Source of the DNA: a bacterium | GTDB taxonomy: Bacteria; Auribacterota; UBA3054; JAPLST01 | DNA length: 64,000 nucleotides | Assembly (NCBI GenBank): GCA_026417575.1 | Contig: JAOACZ010000146.1 | Coordinates: forward strand, 1 to 64,000 | Reading direction: 5' to 3' | Shown here: in pieces, positions 40,745 through 51,300 of the stretch | Numbering within the stretch: position 1 is the stretch's first letter | Layout: each line of letters starts with the position of its first letter | The notes under the pieces: model-generated | Database searches by the model: none | Told to the model about the DNA's origin: nothing | The model's input: the letters and a program-made list of their open reading frames with translations, nothing else | Program-made: the position numbers and the translations under genes

Positions 40745-43700
40745 ATGCGCACACCATCTGGAGCAGCCGTTGTCGCTCTGAGTATTGTTGCGGTTCAAGC
40801 CATAGCAGGAACATTGCTGTTCGAGGGCTTCAACCAGGATAGCCTGCCAGCTGGATGGACAGTATCGAATCAGGAACCGCTGACCTTCGTCACCTCAAGT
40901 GGCAACCCGACGGCCGCACCCTACGAAGGCACGCATTTCGTCAAATTTGCGTCATACACTTATAGCAGCGGCACACGCTCCTTACTTACCTCACCAGCCA
41001 TTTCCACCCTGGGAAAATACAACATTACTGTGACCTTCGCTTGGCATCGCGACAGCGGCTGGGCTAGCTCTCAAGACCGCGTCATTGTGCGTTGGTCAAC
41101 GAACGGCACCACCTGGAGCGGCACGAACACGTATCTGCGCTACAGTACCACCACAGGATGGACCATGCAGACGTGTCCGCTTCCGGCCGCCGCGGCTAAC
41201 CAACCCACTCTCTACGTGCGATTTGAATTTGTCTCCGCCTACGGTAACAACTGCTACTTGGACGCTGTGCGCATCACAGGCACCTATCCTGGAGAACCGA
41301 GTCCCCCCGCCCAGCTCGTCGCTACCGCCACCAGTAGCTCTGACATCACACTTACCTGGCAGAGAAATGCCACGGGGGACGTGGTCATGATTGCAACTAA
41401 TACCCTAGCTCTCTTCGGCATACCCTCCAACGGTGTCGCGTACGCCGAGGGTGATACCCTCGCAGGTGGCGGTGGTGTCCTCTACCTGGGGACTGGTACC
41501 GTGCTACACCTCTCCGGCTTGCAAAGCGGTACCCGCTACTACTTTCGCGCATGGTCAGTCAGCACGCTGACCAACTATTCTGACTCTCTTGACGCGGAAG
41601 CGACAACGGATTTTATCCTCCCCATCAACGAAGGATTCAACAGCCCACTACTCCCCGCAGGATGGAGCATCTCCAATAGCACGTACTTGACCATTGTGTC
41701 CTCAAGCACTTCCCCCTCAGCCACCCCTTATGAGGGGACACACTTTGTGCGCTTCAACTCTTTTAATGCGAGCTCTGGCACCTACGCCTCGTTGATCTCG
41801 CCACGCTTTTCAAGCCTTGGTAGTTTCGCTGCCATTGTCGTTGACTTCGCGTGGCATCAAGATCCGGGCTGGCCATCGGACAACGATAGTGTCACTCTGC
41901 AATGGTCTACTAATGGTACGCACTGGGCAAGTGTGCAAACCTTTTATCGTCTAGCGCCACAAACAGGCTGGACACTGCAGCGCGCCTTCTTGCCTCTTGC
42001 GGCGTTGGGCCACCCGCGCATGCAGGTGCGGTTTCACTTCCTCTCTCAGTACGGTAACAATTGCTACCTGGACGACGTACACATCTTTGCTGTTGAGCAC
42101 AACCTTTACCTCAAGCCTGCGCAACAGGCAGGCGACGGCACGCCTGGAGCCACGGTTCCCTACACTCTCGAACTGCGCAACTTGACCGGGGCGGACCGTG
42201 GTGTGCTGTTGACGTATCACAGTCCCTGGCCCAGCAGCGGGCCCGCGATGACGGGAATCATTCCCCACGGCGGTACCACAAACATTTCGCTAAGCGTGCA
42301 GGTCCCAACCTCAGCTATTGACAGTCAAACATCTACCACCCTGGTACAGGCCGTCACGGCGGATTACCTCTACACCAACACCGCCATCGTCATTACCCGG
42401 TGTATCTGGACCTATCGCCCCATCTGTGAGTGGTTCCAGACAAGTCTGGGCGCATGGACAAACTACTTCACTGGGCCTACCAATAGCGGGTGGTACTGGG
42501 ATTGGTGGTGGCAAGCAGCCGCCCATGAACAAGAAACAGGCGGAACGAACTGGTTAGTCTCCCCTGCTATTGATCTCAACCACGGCTGGGCCGACTCGCT
42601 GCGCTTGTCATTCTGGTTTGGCGTTGAGGATGATCTCCTCTACCCCGAAGGCGTCTACCTCGTTACTGGCAATCGCAACCCGAACTTCGGCAAACTCACA
42701 CGTCTCGCAGACATTCAATACGTGGCCGGAAACTGGCTCCTGAATGAGCTTGACATTACGACGTACCGCACCAACGTGCCTGTGTATCTGGCATTCGACT
42801 ACATCAGCACAAATCCGTATCAGCTGATCACAGGCGTATGTATTGAAGCACTTAAAACGGGAATAGATAATGCGGTTCTGCGCGGGCCAGCCACCTTCGC
42901 AATGACGAGTTACGCGACTACACCCATCATCACCGGCGCCGTGGCGATTGCCGCAGAAACGGGTACAGGTGGCCCCGCCACCCTCGTCGAGGCGCAACTT
43001 GGCTTCGGCCCGCATGCCTTGCTCCCCAACGACACAGATTGGACCTGGTTCCCTGCAACGTACGCCGGCGCCGATGGCGCCTACGACGTATTCACCGCTG
43101 CACCGCAGCTGACGCTGGCTGGCACGCTGCGGTACTGCTATCGCTTCCGTCGCGGCAATGCCACCTGGGTCTACGCAGACCTTAATGGCAGTCACGACGG
43201 CTTTCACACAAATTTGACAGGTGTCGCTCACGTGGCCATGCTGCCTCCGCAAGGCGCGTTGTTGCGCCATCAGACCATCAGCCTCGACTGGCAGTTCGGG
43301 CCCTCCTCGTACGTAAATCCCAGCAACACACCGCCCCTCTACCGTGAGTCCGCGGACGATCTCTCTCTGCCCTACGACGCGATTCTCAACTCCATTCGCG
43401 TGGGCGGGCTCTATTGGGGCGTGGGGCGGCAGAATCTGGAACAAGGCTTCTGGGTGCGCGTGTATGCCCATGGCGTGACCAACCCTGCCGCGTTGCTGCA
43501 CGAACAGCATGTCCCCGGGTACGCCTGTGAAGAATGGCTGGGCATGGATTCGTATGGGTATCATGACTACAAGTACCACGTCGCTCTCTCGCCTCCTCTG
43601 TACGTGCCGGCTGGAACAACCGTGTGGATATCTGTACAGCATGAAGTGCGCGCAGGCACGTTCTGGTCACTTTTGGATACGCCCGATCCGGTCCGCGGCT

Positions 43701-45607
43701 ACGACGCGTGCCAACGCAGTTCCGCTACCGGAACATGGTGGTTGATCGGCGACGGAGGTTACGACCTCGGCATGGAAGTGTATGGCGACGTTACTAACGC
43801 GGGATTCATTAATGGCCATGTTTTCGATGCTGAGTCCATGGCACCGATCCAGGGTGCCCTGGTGCTGATTACCAACAACGTCTACGTTAACTCGGTGCTC
43901 AGTGATTCAAATGGGTTCTACAGTGCACCCGCGCCTGCAGGAACTTATGAGATCGTCGTCAGCAAAGCCAATTATCTCCCCGCGACCGCCCACGGGGTAG
44001 TTGTCACCGTCGGCAGCACAAACACGGTGGATTTCTATTTGGAAGGCTCGTACCTGCACGTCAGCCCCACGAATATCTCGCGTGTGATGACCCTCAACTC
44101 GCAAACGCTCAATCCGCTCGTGCTCAGCAATACCGGGCCGCTGCCGGTGCAATTTACCCTTACTATTCGGAACCTTGGCGCGTCTACCACACTCGCCGCG
44201 CGTATCACCCACGTCAGCATACCGCCGTGTAACGGCTCCTTCCCGCGCAGCTCCACTCGGCCCTCTCTGGCGCGGGCGCCACGCCGCTCCACGTCACTCG
44301 CTCCCACGCCCACAGCGCCCCGTGCGCTCTCTCTCCCACCTGTTACTGCGTACGGATTCAATATTTATCCTGCCTCGCCTAACGCGCTCATTCGCCTGAC
44401 GACTGATAATCCCGGCGCGCTCACCACGGTGGGAACGGCCAACACCGGCCCGAATGGCTTCGTGTGTGGCGCGACGTTCCTCCATGGCGACTTCAGTAAG
44501 CTCTACTGCCTGGTGTATGAGGATAACAAGCTGGTCACAGTCAACACCCTCGACGCGAGCGTGACCGTGATTGCCAACTGTGCGCCGCCAGCCGGTGAAG
44601 ATTGGACCGGGCTGGCGGCGGCACCCGATGGGACGATCTATGCCGTCTCGTACACCGGGGCAGCCAGTAAGCTATATGCCATCAATCCCACCAACGGCGC
44701 CTACTCGCTTGTAGGCTTCATTTCAAATGCCGACCTCATCGTGGGCATTGCGATTAATGCCGCGGGCGAAATGTACGGGCTCGATATCGGCAACGATATT
44801 TTGGTGCGCATCAATCGGACAACAGGTGCCGGTACCCAAATCGGTTCAATCGGGTTTAATGCCAACTATGCGCAAGACCTCGCATTTGATCTACAACATA
44901 ACGTCCTCTACCTCGCGGCATACAATGCATCTACCGATCGTGGTGAGCTCCGCGTGGCTGATACCACGACCGGAAATTCGGTGCTGATCGGCCAGTTCGG
45001 CTCCAGCCAAACGGAAGTAGATGGCTTTGCCACTATGACACTGCCCCCAGCCCCGTGGGCGCGTGCAGAAACAAATGCCGGTGCCTTAGCCGCAGGCGAG
45101 GCGCGGACAGTGCAAATCACCTTTGACGCCTCCGTGGTCTCGAATGCTGGTGAGTACCTTGCGGAACTGCTGCTCCGCGGGACGTTTGTCAATGCCGTAC
45201 CGCCGGTACCCTTGAAAATGACCATCTTGGCAGAGCCGGTGATTAGTGCGCCCAGCCTGCTTAACTTCGGTGACGTGCTGATCGGCGAGAGTACAAACCT
45301 GCTCCTGACCATCAGCAATGTTGGTTTCGGCATGCTGACAGGCCAAATCTCCGCTGTCAACGCACCATTTGGTATTAGTGGCAGCGCGGCCTACGCCATT
45401 CCAGCTGGGCACACGTCCTCTCACACGCTCACCTTCACGCCGCCGGCGGAAAGCTCCTACACGAACGTGGCTGTTCTCACCGGCGGCGGGGGGGCCACGG
45501 TGACCCTGATTGGCACGGGCATTCCCGAGCCAGCGGTCCCAGTGGCAGCGTGCATGCTCGCCTCCGCTCTGCTTCGCCGCGCGTGGCGCGTCGTCCGCCG
45601 AGGCTAA
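40745..45607 (+). CDS. giant multidomain choice-of-anchor/PEP-CTERM surface protein
   Basis: 1620 aa; two tandem choice-of-anchor J/MAM-like domains (EGFNxxxLPAGWxxSN...YEGTHFVxF...YGNNCYLD); carboxypeptidase-regulatory domain; DUF4394-like propeller; C-terminus IPEPAVPVAACMLASALLRRAWRVVRRG. Confidence 0.85.
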   Translation: MRTPSGAAVVALSIVAVQAIAGTLLFEGFNQDSLPAGWTVSNQEPLTFVTSSGNPTAAPYEGTHFVKFASYTYSSGTRSLLTSPAISTLGKYNITVTFAWHRDSGWASSQDRVIVRWSTNGTTWSGTNTYLRYSTTTGWTMQTCPLPAAAANQPTLYVRFEFVSAYGNNCYLDAVRITGTYPGEPSPPAQLVATATSSSDITLTWQRNATGDVVMIATNTLALFGIPSNGVAYAEGDTLAGGGGVLYLGTGTVLHLSGLQSGTRYYFRAWSVSTLTNYSDSLDAEATTDFILPINEGFNSPLLPAGWSISNSTYLTIVSSSTSPSATPYEGTHFVRFNSFNASSGTYASLISPRFSSLGSFAAIVVDFAWHQDPGWPSDNDSVTLQWSTNGTHWASVQTFYRLAPQTGWTLQRAFLPLAALGHPRMQVRFHFLSQYGNNCYLDDVHIFAVEHNLYLKPAQQAGDGTPGATVPYTLELRNLTGADRGVLLTYHSPWPSSGPAMTGIIPHGGTTNISLSVQVPTSAIDSQTSTTLVQAVTADYLYTNTAIVITRCIWTYRPICEWFQTSLGAWTNYFTGPTNSGWYWDWWWQAAAHEQETGGTNWLVSPAIDLNHGWADSLRLSFWFGVEDDLLYPEGVYLVTGNRNPNFGKLTRLADIQYVAGNWLLNELDITTYRTNVPVYLAFDYISTNPYQLITGVCIEALKTGIDNAVLRGPATFAMTSYATTPIITGAVAIAAETGTGGPATLVEAQLGFGPHALLPNDTDWTWFPATYAGADGAYDVFTAAPQLTLAGTLRYCYRFRRGNATWVYADLNGSHDGFHTNLTGVAHVAMLPPQGALLRHQTISLDWQFGPSSYVNPSNTPPLYRESADDLSLPYDAILNSIRVGGLYWGVGRQNLEQGFWVRVYAHGVTNPAALLHEQHVPGYACEEWLGMDSYGYHDYKYHVALSPPLYVPAGTTVWISVQHEVRAGTFWSLLDTPDPVRGYDACQRSSATGTWWLIGDGGYDLGMEVYGDVTNAGFINGHVFDAESMAPIQGALVLITNNVYVNSVLSDSNGFYSAPAPAGTYEIVVSKANYLPATAHGVVVTVGSTNTVDFYLEGSYLHVSPTNISRVMTLNSQTLNPLVLSNTGPLPVQFTLTIRNLGASTTLAARITHVSIPPCNGSFPRSSTRPSLARAPRRSTSLAPTPTAPRALSLPPVTAYGFNIYPASPNALIRLTTDNPGALTTVGTANTGPNGFVCGATFLHGDFSKLYCLVYEDNKLVTVNTLDASVTVIANCAPPAGEDWTGLAAAPDGTIYAVSYTGAASKLYAINPTNGAYSLVGFISNADLIVGIAINAAGEMYGLDIGNDILVRINRTTGAGTQIGSIGFNANYAQDLAFDLQHNVLYLAAYNASTDRGELRVADTTTGNSVLIGQFGSSQTEVDGFATMTLPPAPWARAETNAGALAAGEARTVQITFDASVVSNAGEYLAELLLRGTFVNAVPPVPLKMTILAEPVISAPSLLNFGDVLIGESTNLLLTISNVGFGMLTGQISAVNAPFGISGSAAYAIPAGHTSSHTLTFTPPAESSYTNVAVLTGGGGATVTLIGTGIPEPAVPVAACMLASALLRRAWRVVRRG

Positions 45608-45884
45608 TTCATAGGCGCATGGCGAGTGCACGCCGCACAAACAGCTGCGCAGCGAAAGCAGGTGGTCGCGAGACTACACACCGGGTCGTCTGCGCCTCCG
45701 CGTGGTAGCTGCGCCGTTTAACCCTCACCTCAGCCAGCCACGCAACGAGGGCATGCCCTGCATGCCAAGCAGCAATCGACCAAAAAGGCAGGTTGAAAAG
45801 CCCCGCCCGTGGCGGTCATCCAGCACCTAATGCAGCAAACCGCCGGCCGCAATGTGCCCGTACACCCGGCCTCTGCCACCGATG

Positions 45885-46163
45885 TCACTCCGCGCACTGA
45901 GACTCCAAGAGGCTCGTCACCGCACGCAACTCCCACGTCATCGCGTGGGTGTTAAATACCAGCTCGAATAGATCAGCACCTGCGCGAACCGCGAAGTGAA
46001 GAAACGTCGTGGCGCCGTGGCGTGACTCCCACGTGTAGGTGACTTCTTCCACGCGATACGTGCGGCCACTCCACACAAACGTGACTGGCACCAATTTGCG
46101 CCCAGCCGTGTTAAACACGGTGTACACCTTGATGCGCTCATTGACAAACGTACTCATCGCCAC
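45885..46163 (-). CDS. small protein, DUF6504-like
   Basis: 92 aa; TFVNERIKVYTVFNTAGRKLVPVTFVWSGRTYRVEEVTYTWES; same strand and directly downstream of lexA. Confidence 0.45.
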   Translation of the reverse strand: MAMSTFVNERIKVYTVFNTAGRKLVPVTFVWSGRTYRVEEVTYTWESRHGATTFLHFAVRAGADLFELVFNTHAMTWELRAVTSLLESQCAE

Positions 46164-46242
46164 AGCCTACTGCCTGCGCGCAGCCAATCTCGTGCCGCTC
46201 GTGTGCCCGTAGCGGCCTTGAATCCGCAGCCATCCCCTGTGG

Positions 46243-46848
46243 TTATTTCACACGCCGGTACAAGCCCACCACGACGCCGATAATCTCCACCCGCGAGGTG
46301 TCCGTGAAAACCAACGGCGCCATGGTAGGGTTCTCTGCCACAAGCCGAATGCGCTGCGCGCCGTCGCGAAAAAAACGTTTTACCGTGACTTCGTCATCCA
46401 CGCGCACAACCACAATGTCACCGTTCCGCGCGGTGGGTTGGTGGTGCACAAGGACAAAGTCGCCATCCCGAATACCTGCGTTGATCATACTATCCCCGCG
46501 CACTTGCAGGGCAAACGTGTGCTGAGGATCCGCGACAAGTCCGCCGCAGGGGAGGGTCCCGCTAATATGCTCCGGCGCCAGTACGGGCTGGCCCGCGGCC
46601 ACGTGCCCCACAATCGGTATCTCCCACGCCGGCCGTTCGCTGTGAAGAAGTCGCAGCGCCCGCGCATGATCCTTGCGCTGCACCAGCACGCCTTTCTTGC
46701 ACAAGGCGCGAATGTAGCCTTGCACAGTACCAATGGCTTTCACGTGCAGCGCTGCGGCTAATTCACGCAACGTCGGTGGGTACCCGTGCGCACGCTGAAA
46801 CGCTTGAATGCACTCCACTACGCGCTGTTGTTTCTTTGTCAGGTTCAT
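46243..46848 (-). CDS. lexA: LexA repressor
   Basis: MNLTKKQQRVVECIQAFQRAHGYPPTLRELAAALHV HTH; S24 peptidase VRGDSMINAGIRDGDFVLVHHQ and K in DDEVTVKRFF. Start corrected to 46848. Confidence 0.93.
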   Translation of the reverse strand: MNLTKKQQRVVECIQAFQRAHGYPPTLRELAAALHVKAIGTVQGYIRALCKKGVLVQRKDHARALRLLHSERPAWEIPIVGHVAAGQPVLAPEHISGTLPCGGLVADPQHTFALQVRGDSMINAGIRDGDFVLVHHQPTARNGDIVVVRVDDEVTVKRFFRDGAQRIRLVAENPTMAPLVFTDTSRVEIIGVVVGLYRRVK

Positions 46849-46855
46849 CACCCAT

Positions 46856-46884
46856 AGTATAGCATACATTTGTATGTATGTCAA
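46856..46884 (-). promoter_or_regulatory. lexA promoter with perfect inverted repeat in spacer
   Basis: Minus strand TTGACA (46879-46884) - 17 nt - TATACT (46856-46861); inverted repeat CATACA-TT-TGTATG at 46863-46876. Confidence 0.75.
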
Positions 46885-47177
46885 GAGGGAACAACTCGCC
46901 TTGACCCGGCGACCGGCTTTGGCCGACGCGGAGCGTAACTGCCGCCTTTTCACGCCTCACCGCAAGTTCTGCGACGCTCATCCACCATAAATAACGCATG
47001 TTGCCAGCATGAGTTGGCTGTACCGGCCTGTCAGGCGTGCCAGGCCACTACCTGGAAAGCCATGACGGCGCACAAGGACACAGCCGCACCACACGGGCAC
47101 CGTCGCCAAACTTGAGCCGGGGTGGTTGCTGATTTCCGCGCTTCTTGCTACAATGGCGGGGCACGTAGGAATCCAGC

Positions 47178-47753
47178 ATGAAGCATCGCTCCGCGCGTCA
47201 TACAGCAGGCTCGGCCCGACACATTCCCGGTGCGGGGGACGACGGCTTCACAAGCCTCCTCCATGGGAAAGTAGCGAAGACGCATCCGTTGATCGCCGCG
47301 CTCGGAGCATTGGATGAAGTCAACGCCATGTTGGGCTTAGCGCTCGCCCATGAGTTGGATCAGGCCACGCGGCATGAAGTAACCCTGATGCAACAGTACA
47401 TCTATCAAGTCTCCGCTGCGGTAGCGGCGCGAGGAACGTGGGTCACGGAACCGCCAGCGGGAGAGCTTGTGCAGCACATGGACCGCGTGATCGCCGAGTT
47501 ACAGGACGAACTGCCGCACGAACGCGGGTTTATTCAGTATGCGGGATGCCCAGGGCCGGCGGCCTTACAAGTGGCACGCGCAATTTGCCGGCGCGCGGAA
47601 CTGGCTCTCTGGCATGCGGCAGCAACCGCATCACTTCCGCACGAGCTGGTGCAGGTGGTCAACCGTATGTCCTTGTGGATGTACCACGTTGCCCGCCGCG
47701 CGAATCTGAATCTCGGCCAGCACGAACAGAAAATCAAAGGCCCTGCTAAATAA
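47178..47753 (+). CDS. cob(I)yrinic acid a,c-diamide adenosyltransferase (PduO/MMAB type)
   Basis: GDDGFTSLLHGKVAKTHPLIAALGALDEVNAMLGLA ... CRRAELALWH ... VVNRMSLWMYHVARRANL. Confidence 0.85.
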   Translation: MKHRSARHTAGSARHIPGAGDDGFTSLLHGKVAKTHPLIAALGALDEVNAMLGLALAHELDQATRHEVTLMQQYIYQVSAAVAARGTWVTEPPAGELVQHMDRVIAELQDELPHERGFIQYAGCPGPAALQVARAICRRAELALWHAAATASLPHELVQVVNRMSLWMYHVARRANLNLGQHEQKIKGPAK

Positions 47754-47880
47754 CCTCCAGCGCCTCGCAACGCCGCAGTGCTGCCTGATGCAGAGAATAC
47801 GGGATCGCGCTAGCCCGCTACGGGCACCGACCGCTTATGCGCCGTCAGGGCGCCCCAGCCGCATCGCCGCGGCACTGCCA

Positions 47881-48543
47881 CTACAGTAGCCCGTCCAACA
47901 GCGGCACACGCGTGGACCGCTCCAGCGCCTCTCGATATTTCGGGCGATAGGTATAGAAATTCCGCACAGTGAACTCCACCGGCGTATCACCAGCAAAAAT
48001 GCTACTTTGAAATGCCGTCGGTTTCACCGTAGTCTCGAGCTGAATGTTGTCCGACACCGTGTAGCGGTAAAAATTCTTTCGTGTCACTGGTTGCGCCGTG
48101 TAGCGGCGCTCGAGCTGGTCCAGCAAGTGAACACGCTTGTCATTGTCAAGCGGCGCAAACACCATCTCAATCGCGACCACGCGTCCCTCCTGGTTAAAGT
48201 AGATGGTTTTGACACATGTGACGATGACGTTGGGGCGTGCCTGGCCAATACCTAGGCGATCCTCCGGGACTGCAAGCACGACGTACGACTGCGCATCAAG
48301 CTCTGACGTCGGTTTCGGCGCCGGTTTGTAGCGTGCATGCTGATTGCTGACTGCCTCGCGCGTCATGCCAAAGTAGGTCCCGTGAATGGCAACCCGCGCC
48401 ACATCCGGCCCCCAGTCCGATGGCAAATCCAAGGTCGTACTGTCTGCACTTACAGCGCCACGGCAGAAGCTCCATACAGCGAGCAATCCCAGATAGACAC
48501 ATGCGCGTTGCATACCAGCTCCCTTGATGAGGGTTACCTCGCT
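47881..48543 (-). CDS. hypothetical secreted protein
   Basis: Signal peptide MQRACVYLGLLAVWSFCRGAVSA; IHGTYFGMTREAVSNQHARYKPA. Start uncertain (48543 or 48513). Confidence 0.5.
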   Translation of the reverse strand, partial: SEVTLIKGAGMQRACVYLGLLAVWSFCRGAVSADSTTLDLPSDWGPDVARVAIHGTYFGMTREAVSNQHARYKPAPKPTSELDAQSYVVLAVPEDRLGIGQARPNVIVTCVKTIYFNQEGRVVAIEMVFAPLDNDKRVHLLDQLERRYTAQPVTRKNFYRYTVSDNIQLETTVKPTAFQSSIFAGDTPVEFTVRNFYTYRPKYREALERSTRVPLLDGLL

Positions 48544-48863
48544 CATTCGATTATACCAAAGATCGCCCTTTGCTACCAGCCACGGGGCGTGTCCACCATC
48601 TAGCAACTACTTGCACGGACCTGAAAGGTTGCCAGCACGCCAGCGACGCCATGAGTAGGCGCACGGTGCGATGACTGGGGGCCGCGTACGCTGCGCGCGC
48701 TTCGTGCATAAAAGTGCTCGCTGCGCCGTCATAAGTGCCGAGTGAGTGTGAGACTGCCCCCGGGCCGGCCATGGCTGCTTCTGATCTTGAAAACCCCCTC
48801 CATGTGCCCGTGCGTATCTGTCTGTTGCAGCAGGAACACAGAACCGGCCTTTCTTTTGCCGTA

Positions 48864-51203
48864 TCACGTTTGTGTGACAGGCTTTTGCCGCCGCGTGGTG
48901 CGGATGAGTGGCACGCGGGTGGTTACTCCTCGCGGGCACCGCCGCGGCGTGCCGTTAATCTCTACGCTGAGAGGAGCTTCAGGTGTAAGCTCAACATGTT
49001 TTTGCGTTACGCGCAGCTGCACTCTCACTCCCTGCCAACTCAGCTCCAACGCACACGCCTTCCATCCACGTGGCAAGCGCGGGCGGAGGCTGAGCACATC
49101 ACTTTGATACGCGGGCAGCATACCCAAAAACCCGAACACAACGCACTGCCACAAGGCACCGGCATTGGCCGCGTGAATACCCTCTGCCGCGTCGCGCCCT
49201 GCCCCAACATCCATATCTCGCGCGGTGACAAAATACTGCCAGGCCTTTCGCGCCAGCCCCAGCCGCGTCGCAATAATGGCATGCGTGGAGACAGACAAGG
49301 ATGAGTCATGAGTCGTGTACGGCTCGTAAAACGCGAGCGCGCGCGCCACCATCTCATCGCTGAAATCTTTAGGAAATAACTGCATCATCAGGAGCACATC
49401 CGCTTGCTTCAAAGCCCGCGAGCGATACAACCGCTCCTGCGCGACGAAGCAGCCAAACGGCTTGCGCCGGTCTTTCCAGTACACTTTGAAATCTATGGGT
49501 GCTTTGGAAAGGAAATCCGCTGATTGCAAAATCACCTTGTGTTCAGGACTGTACGGAATGAGCAACGTATTGGCAAGCCGCCGCCACTCGCGTGCTTCCC
49601 GCGCAGTGAGGCGCAAGCGCTGGGCCAGCCGTGCCAATGCCGGCTCATTCTGGCGCGTCGCGTAAAGATGGGCAGCAATGGTCAGGGCGTAGGCGGCCGT
49701 AAAGTTGGTGTAGGCGTTGTCGTCGGCGGCGTGTGCATACTCATCCGGACCCATCACGCACAACAGGTGCGCATGTGGCGAGCCGGGGAGATGATCAATC
49801 CGCGCGCGCCAGTACCGTGCTACCTCAAAAATAATCTCAGCCGCCACGCTGCGGAGAAACTCTTGATCGCGCGTTGCGCAGAGATAGTGCCACAGCGCCA
49901 GCACCACATCCGACGAAATGTGAATTTCATGATCAGCATACTGAAACGACGGGCACTCCTCCGCGCCAGAAGAACCGGACTCCCAGGCGAAACGGGCGCC
50001 AGGATAGCCCAGTCGAGCAGCATTACGCCGCGCGCCGGGGAGAGTCGTGGCGCGATACGTGAGCAGGAGCCGCGCCCACTCCGGCACACAATAAATAAAA
50101 AACGGTGCAATAAAGAGCTCGCTGTCCCAATGAATGCGGCCCCAGTATGCATCGCCGCCATTGGCTTTGGCGTCAATCGCGGCGCGCGGATGACGTGGAT
50201 GGGCACGCAGGAGGTGGTACAGGGACGCACGCAGTGCCCGTTGAGAAGCTTCGTCACCCTCAATGCGCACGTCAGCACGCGCCCACAACGCGTCCCACAG
50301 AGCGCGATGTTCGGCGTAGCACGCCTCGTCACCCGCCGCACACGCGCGCGTCACGGCCGCAAGAGCGGCACGACGCGGTTGCCGCGCATCTAGGCACGTA
50401 ACCACCGCTGTCACTTTCGTCACCCGCCATGTCGCGCCCTGGCTCAGTTGGCGCGTGCAGCGCAGTGCGACGCGCCGCCCCCTTTGCATCACCTGCCAGC
50501 GCGTGGCGCCAGCCACCCGCGCACACACCGCCGCCGCGCGCCCGTCGGCCAGCTCCACACTGATCCCTAGCACACCCTCGTTCCGCCCCCACGTCGCACA
50601 CCGCGCAAAATGATCATACCCGTTCGTGCGCACATTCCCATCCAAAAACGGCTCAACCCGCACCTCCGCTCGCCCACGCTCTATCGCCACGTCTACACAC
50701 TGCCACAGAACCAACTGCGCGGGTAAATGCACATACTGATGAAACGCGACCTCAAGCTCCGCACCCGTCTGCGTCAGCCACCGCACCCGTCGGTGGACGC
50801 ACCCATCCCGTAAGTCCAGCCAGTAGGCAAATGCGCTCAGGCGACTGTGCTCCATGTCCAGTTTCTCCCCGTCAGCCCACACCGCCAGGCCTAAGGGAAA
50901 CGGCAAGTTTACCATCTGCTCGTTCAGAAGTGGGTGCCGGTCCATGAATCCCGGCACGTACGTCCCCCACTTGCTCTTCGCGGTGCGAAAGGTCTCGATT
51001 GTCACATTCCCTGGGGTGCGTAGAAACGTCACGTCTTGCGGATCGTCTGTCAGCCCTTCAGGCAGGCTCGCTCGCACGTTGAGCAGACCACCCCCCATCG
51101 TGAACAACGCTTCGTAATGACGATTCTGCGCGACGTCGAATGCCGGCCACTCCAACGCCCAGCCTGGGACCGGTTCCGCATCAGCAAAGAGAGGAGCACT
51201 CAT
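48864..51203 (-). CDS. glycoside hydrolase family 65 (disaccharide phosphorylase-like)
   Basis: NRHYEALFTMGGGLLNVRASLPEG; IHWDSELFIAPFFIY; YPGARFAWESGSSGAEECPS; VMGPDEYAHAADDNAYTNFTAAYAL (catalytic Glu motif). Confidence 0.93.
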   Translation of the reverse strand: MSAPLFADAEPVPGWALEWPAFDVAQNRHYEALFTMGGGLLNVRASLPEGLTDDPQDVTFLRTPGNVTIETFRTAKSKWGTYVPGFMDRHPLLNEQMVNLPFPLGLAVWADGEKLDMEHSRLSAFAYWLDLRDGCVHRRVRWLTQTGAELEVAFHQYVHLPAQLVLWQCVDVAIERGRAEVRVEPFLDGNVRTNGYDHFARCATWGRNEGVLGISVELADGRAAAVCARVAGATRWQVMQRGRRVALRCTRQLSQGATWRVTKVTAVVTCLDARQPRRAALAAVTRACAAGDEACYAEHRALWDALWARADVRIEGDEASQRALRASLYHLLRAHPRHPRAAIDAKANGGDAYWGRIHWDSELFIAPFFIYCVPEWARLLLTYRATTLPGARRNAARLGYPGARFAWESGSSGAEECPSFQYADHEIHISSDVVLALWHYLCATRDQEFLRSVAAEIIFEVARYWRARIDHLPGSPHAHLLCVMGPDEYAHAADDNAYTNFTAAYALTIAAHLYATRQNEPALARLAQRLRLTAREAREWRRLANTLLIPYSPEHKVILQSADFLSKAPIDFKVYWKDRRKPFGCFVAQERLYRSRALKQADVLLMMQLFPKDFSDEMVARALAFYEPYTTHDSSLSVSTHAIIATRLGLARKAWQYFVTARDMDVGAGRDAAEGIHAANAGALWQCVVFGFLGMLPAYQSDVLSLRPRLPRGWKACALELSWQGVRVQLRVTQKHVELTPEAPLSVEINGTPRRCPRGVTTRVPLIRTTRRQKPVTQT

Positions 51204-51300
51204 ACGATGCCACACTGCCGTGATACACGCACAAGACACACGGTGCGAAGACGAGTACCTGTACGCCCCGAGCGACTAAGGCAGACACGAGCGGAAAGCC

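Noticed and set aside
47754-47880. Possible tRNA or small RNA in short intergenic gaps
   Set aside because: No T-loop (GGTTCRA) / acceptor-stem combination could be found by eye here or elsewhere in the window.
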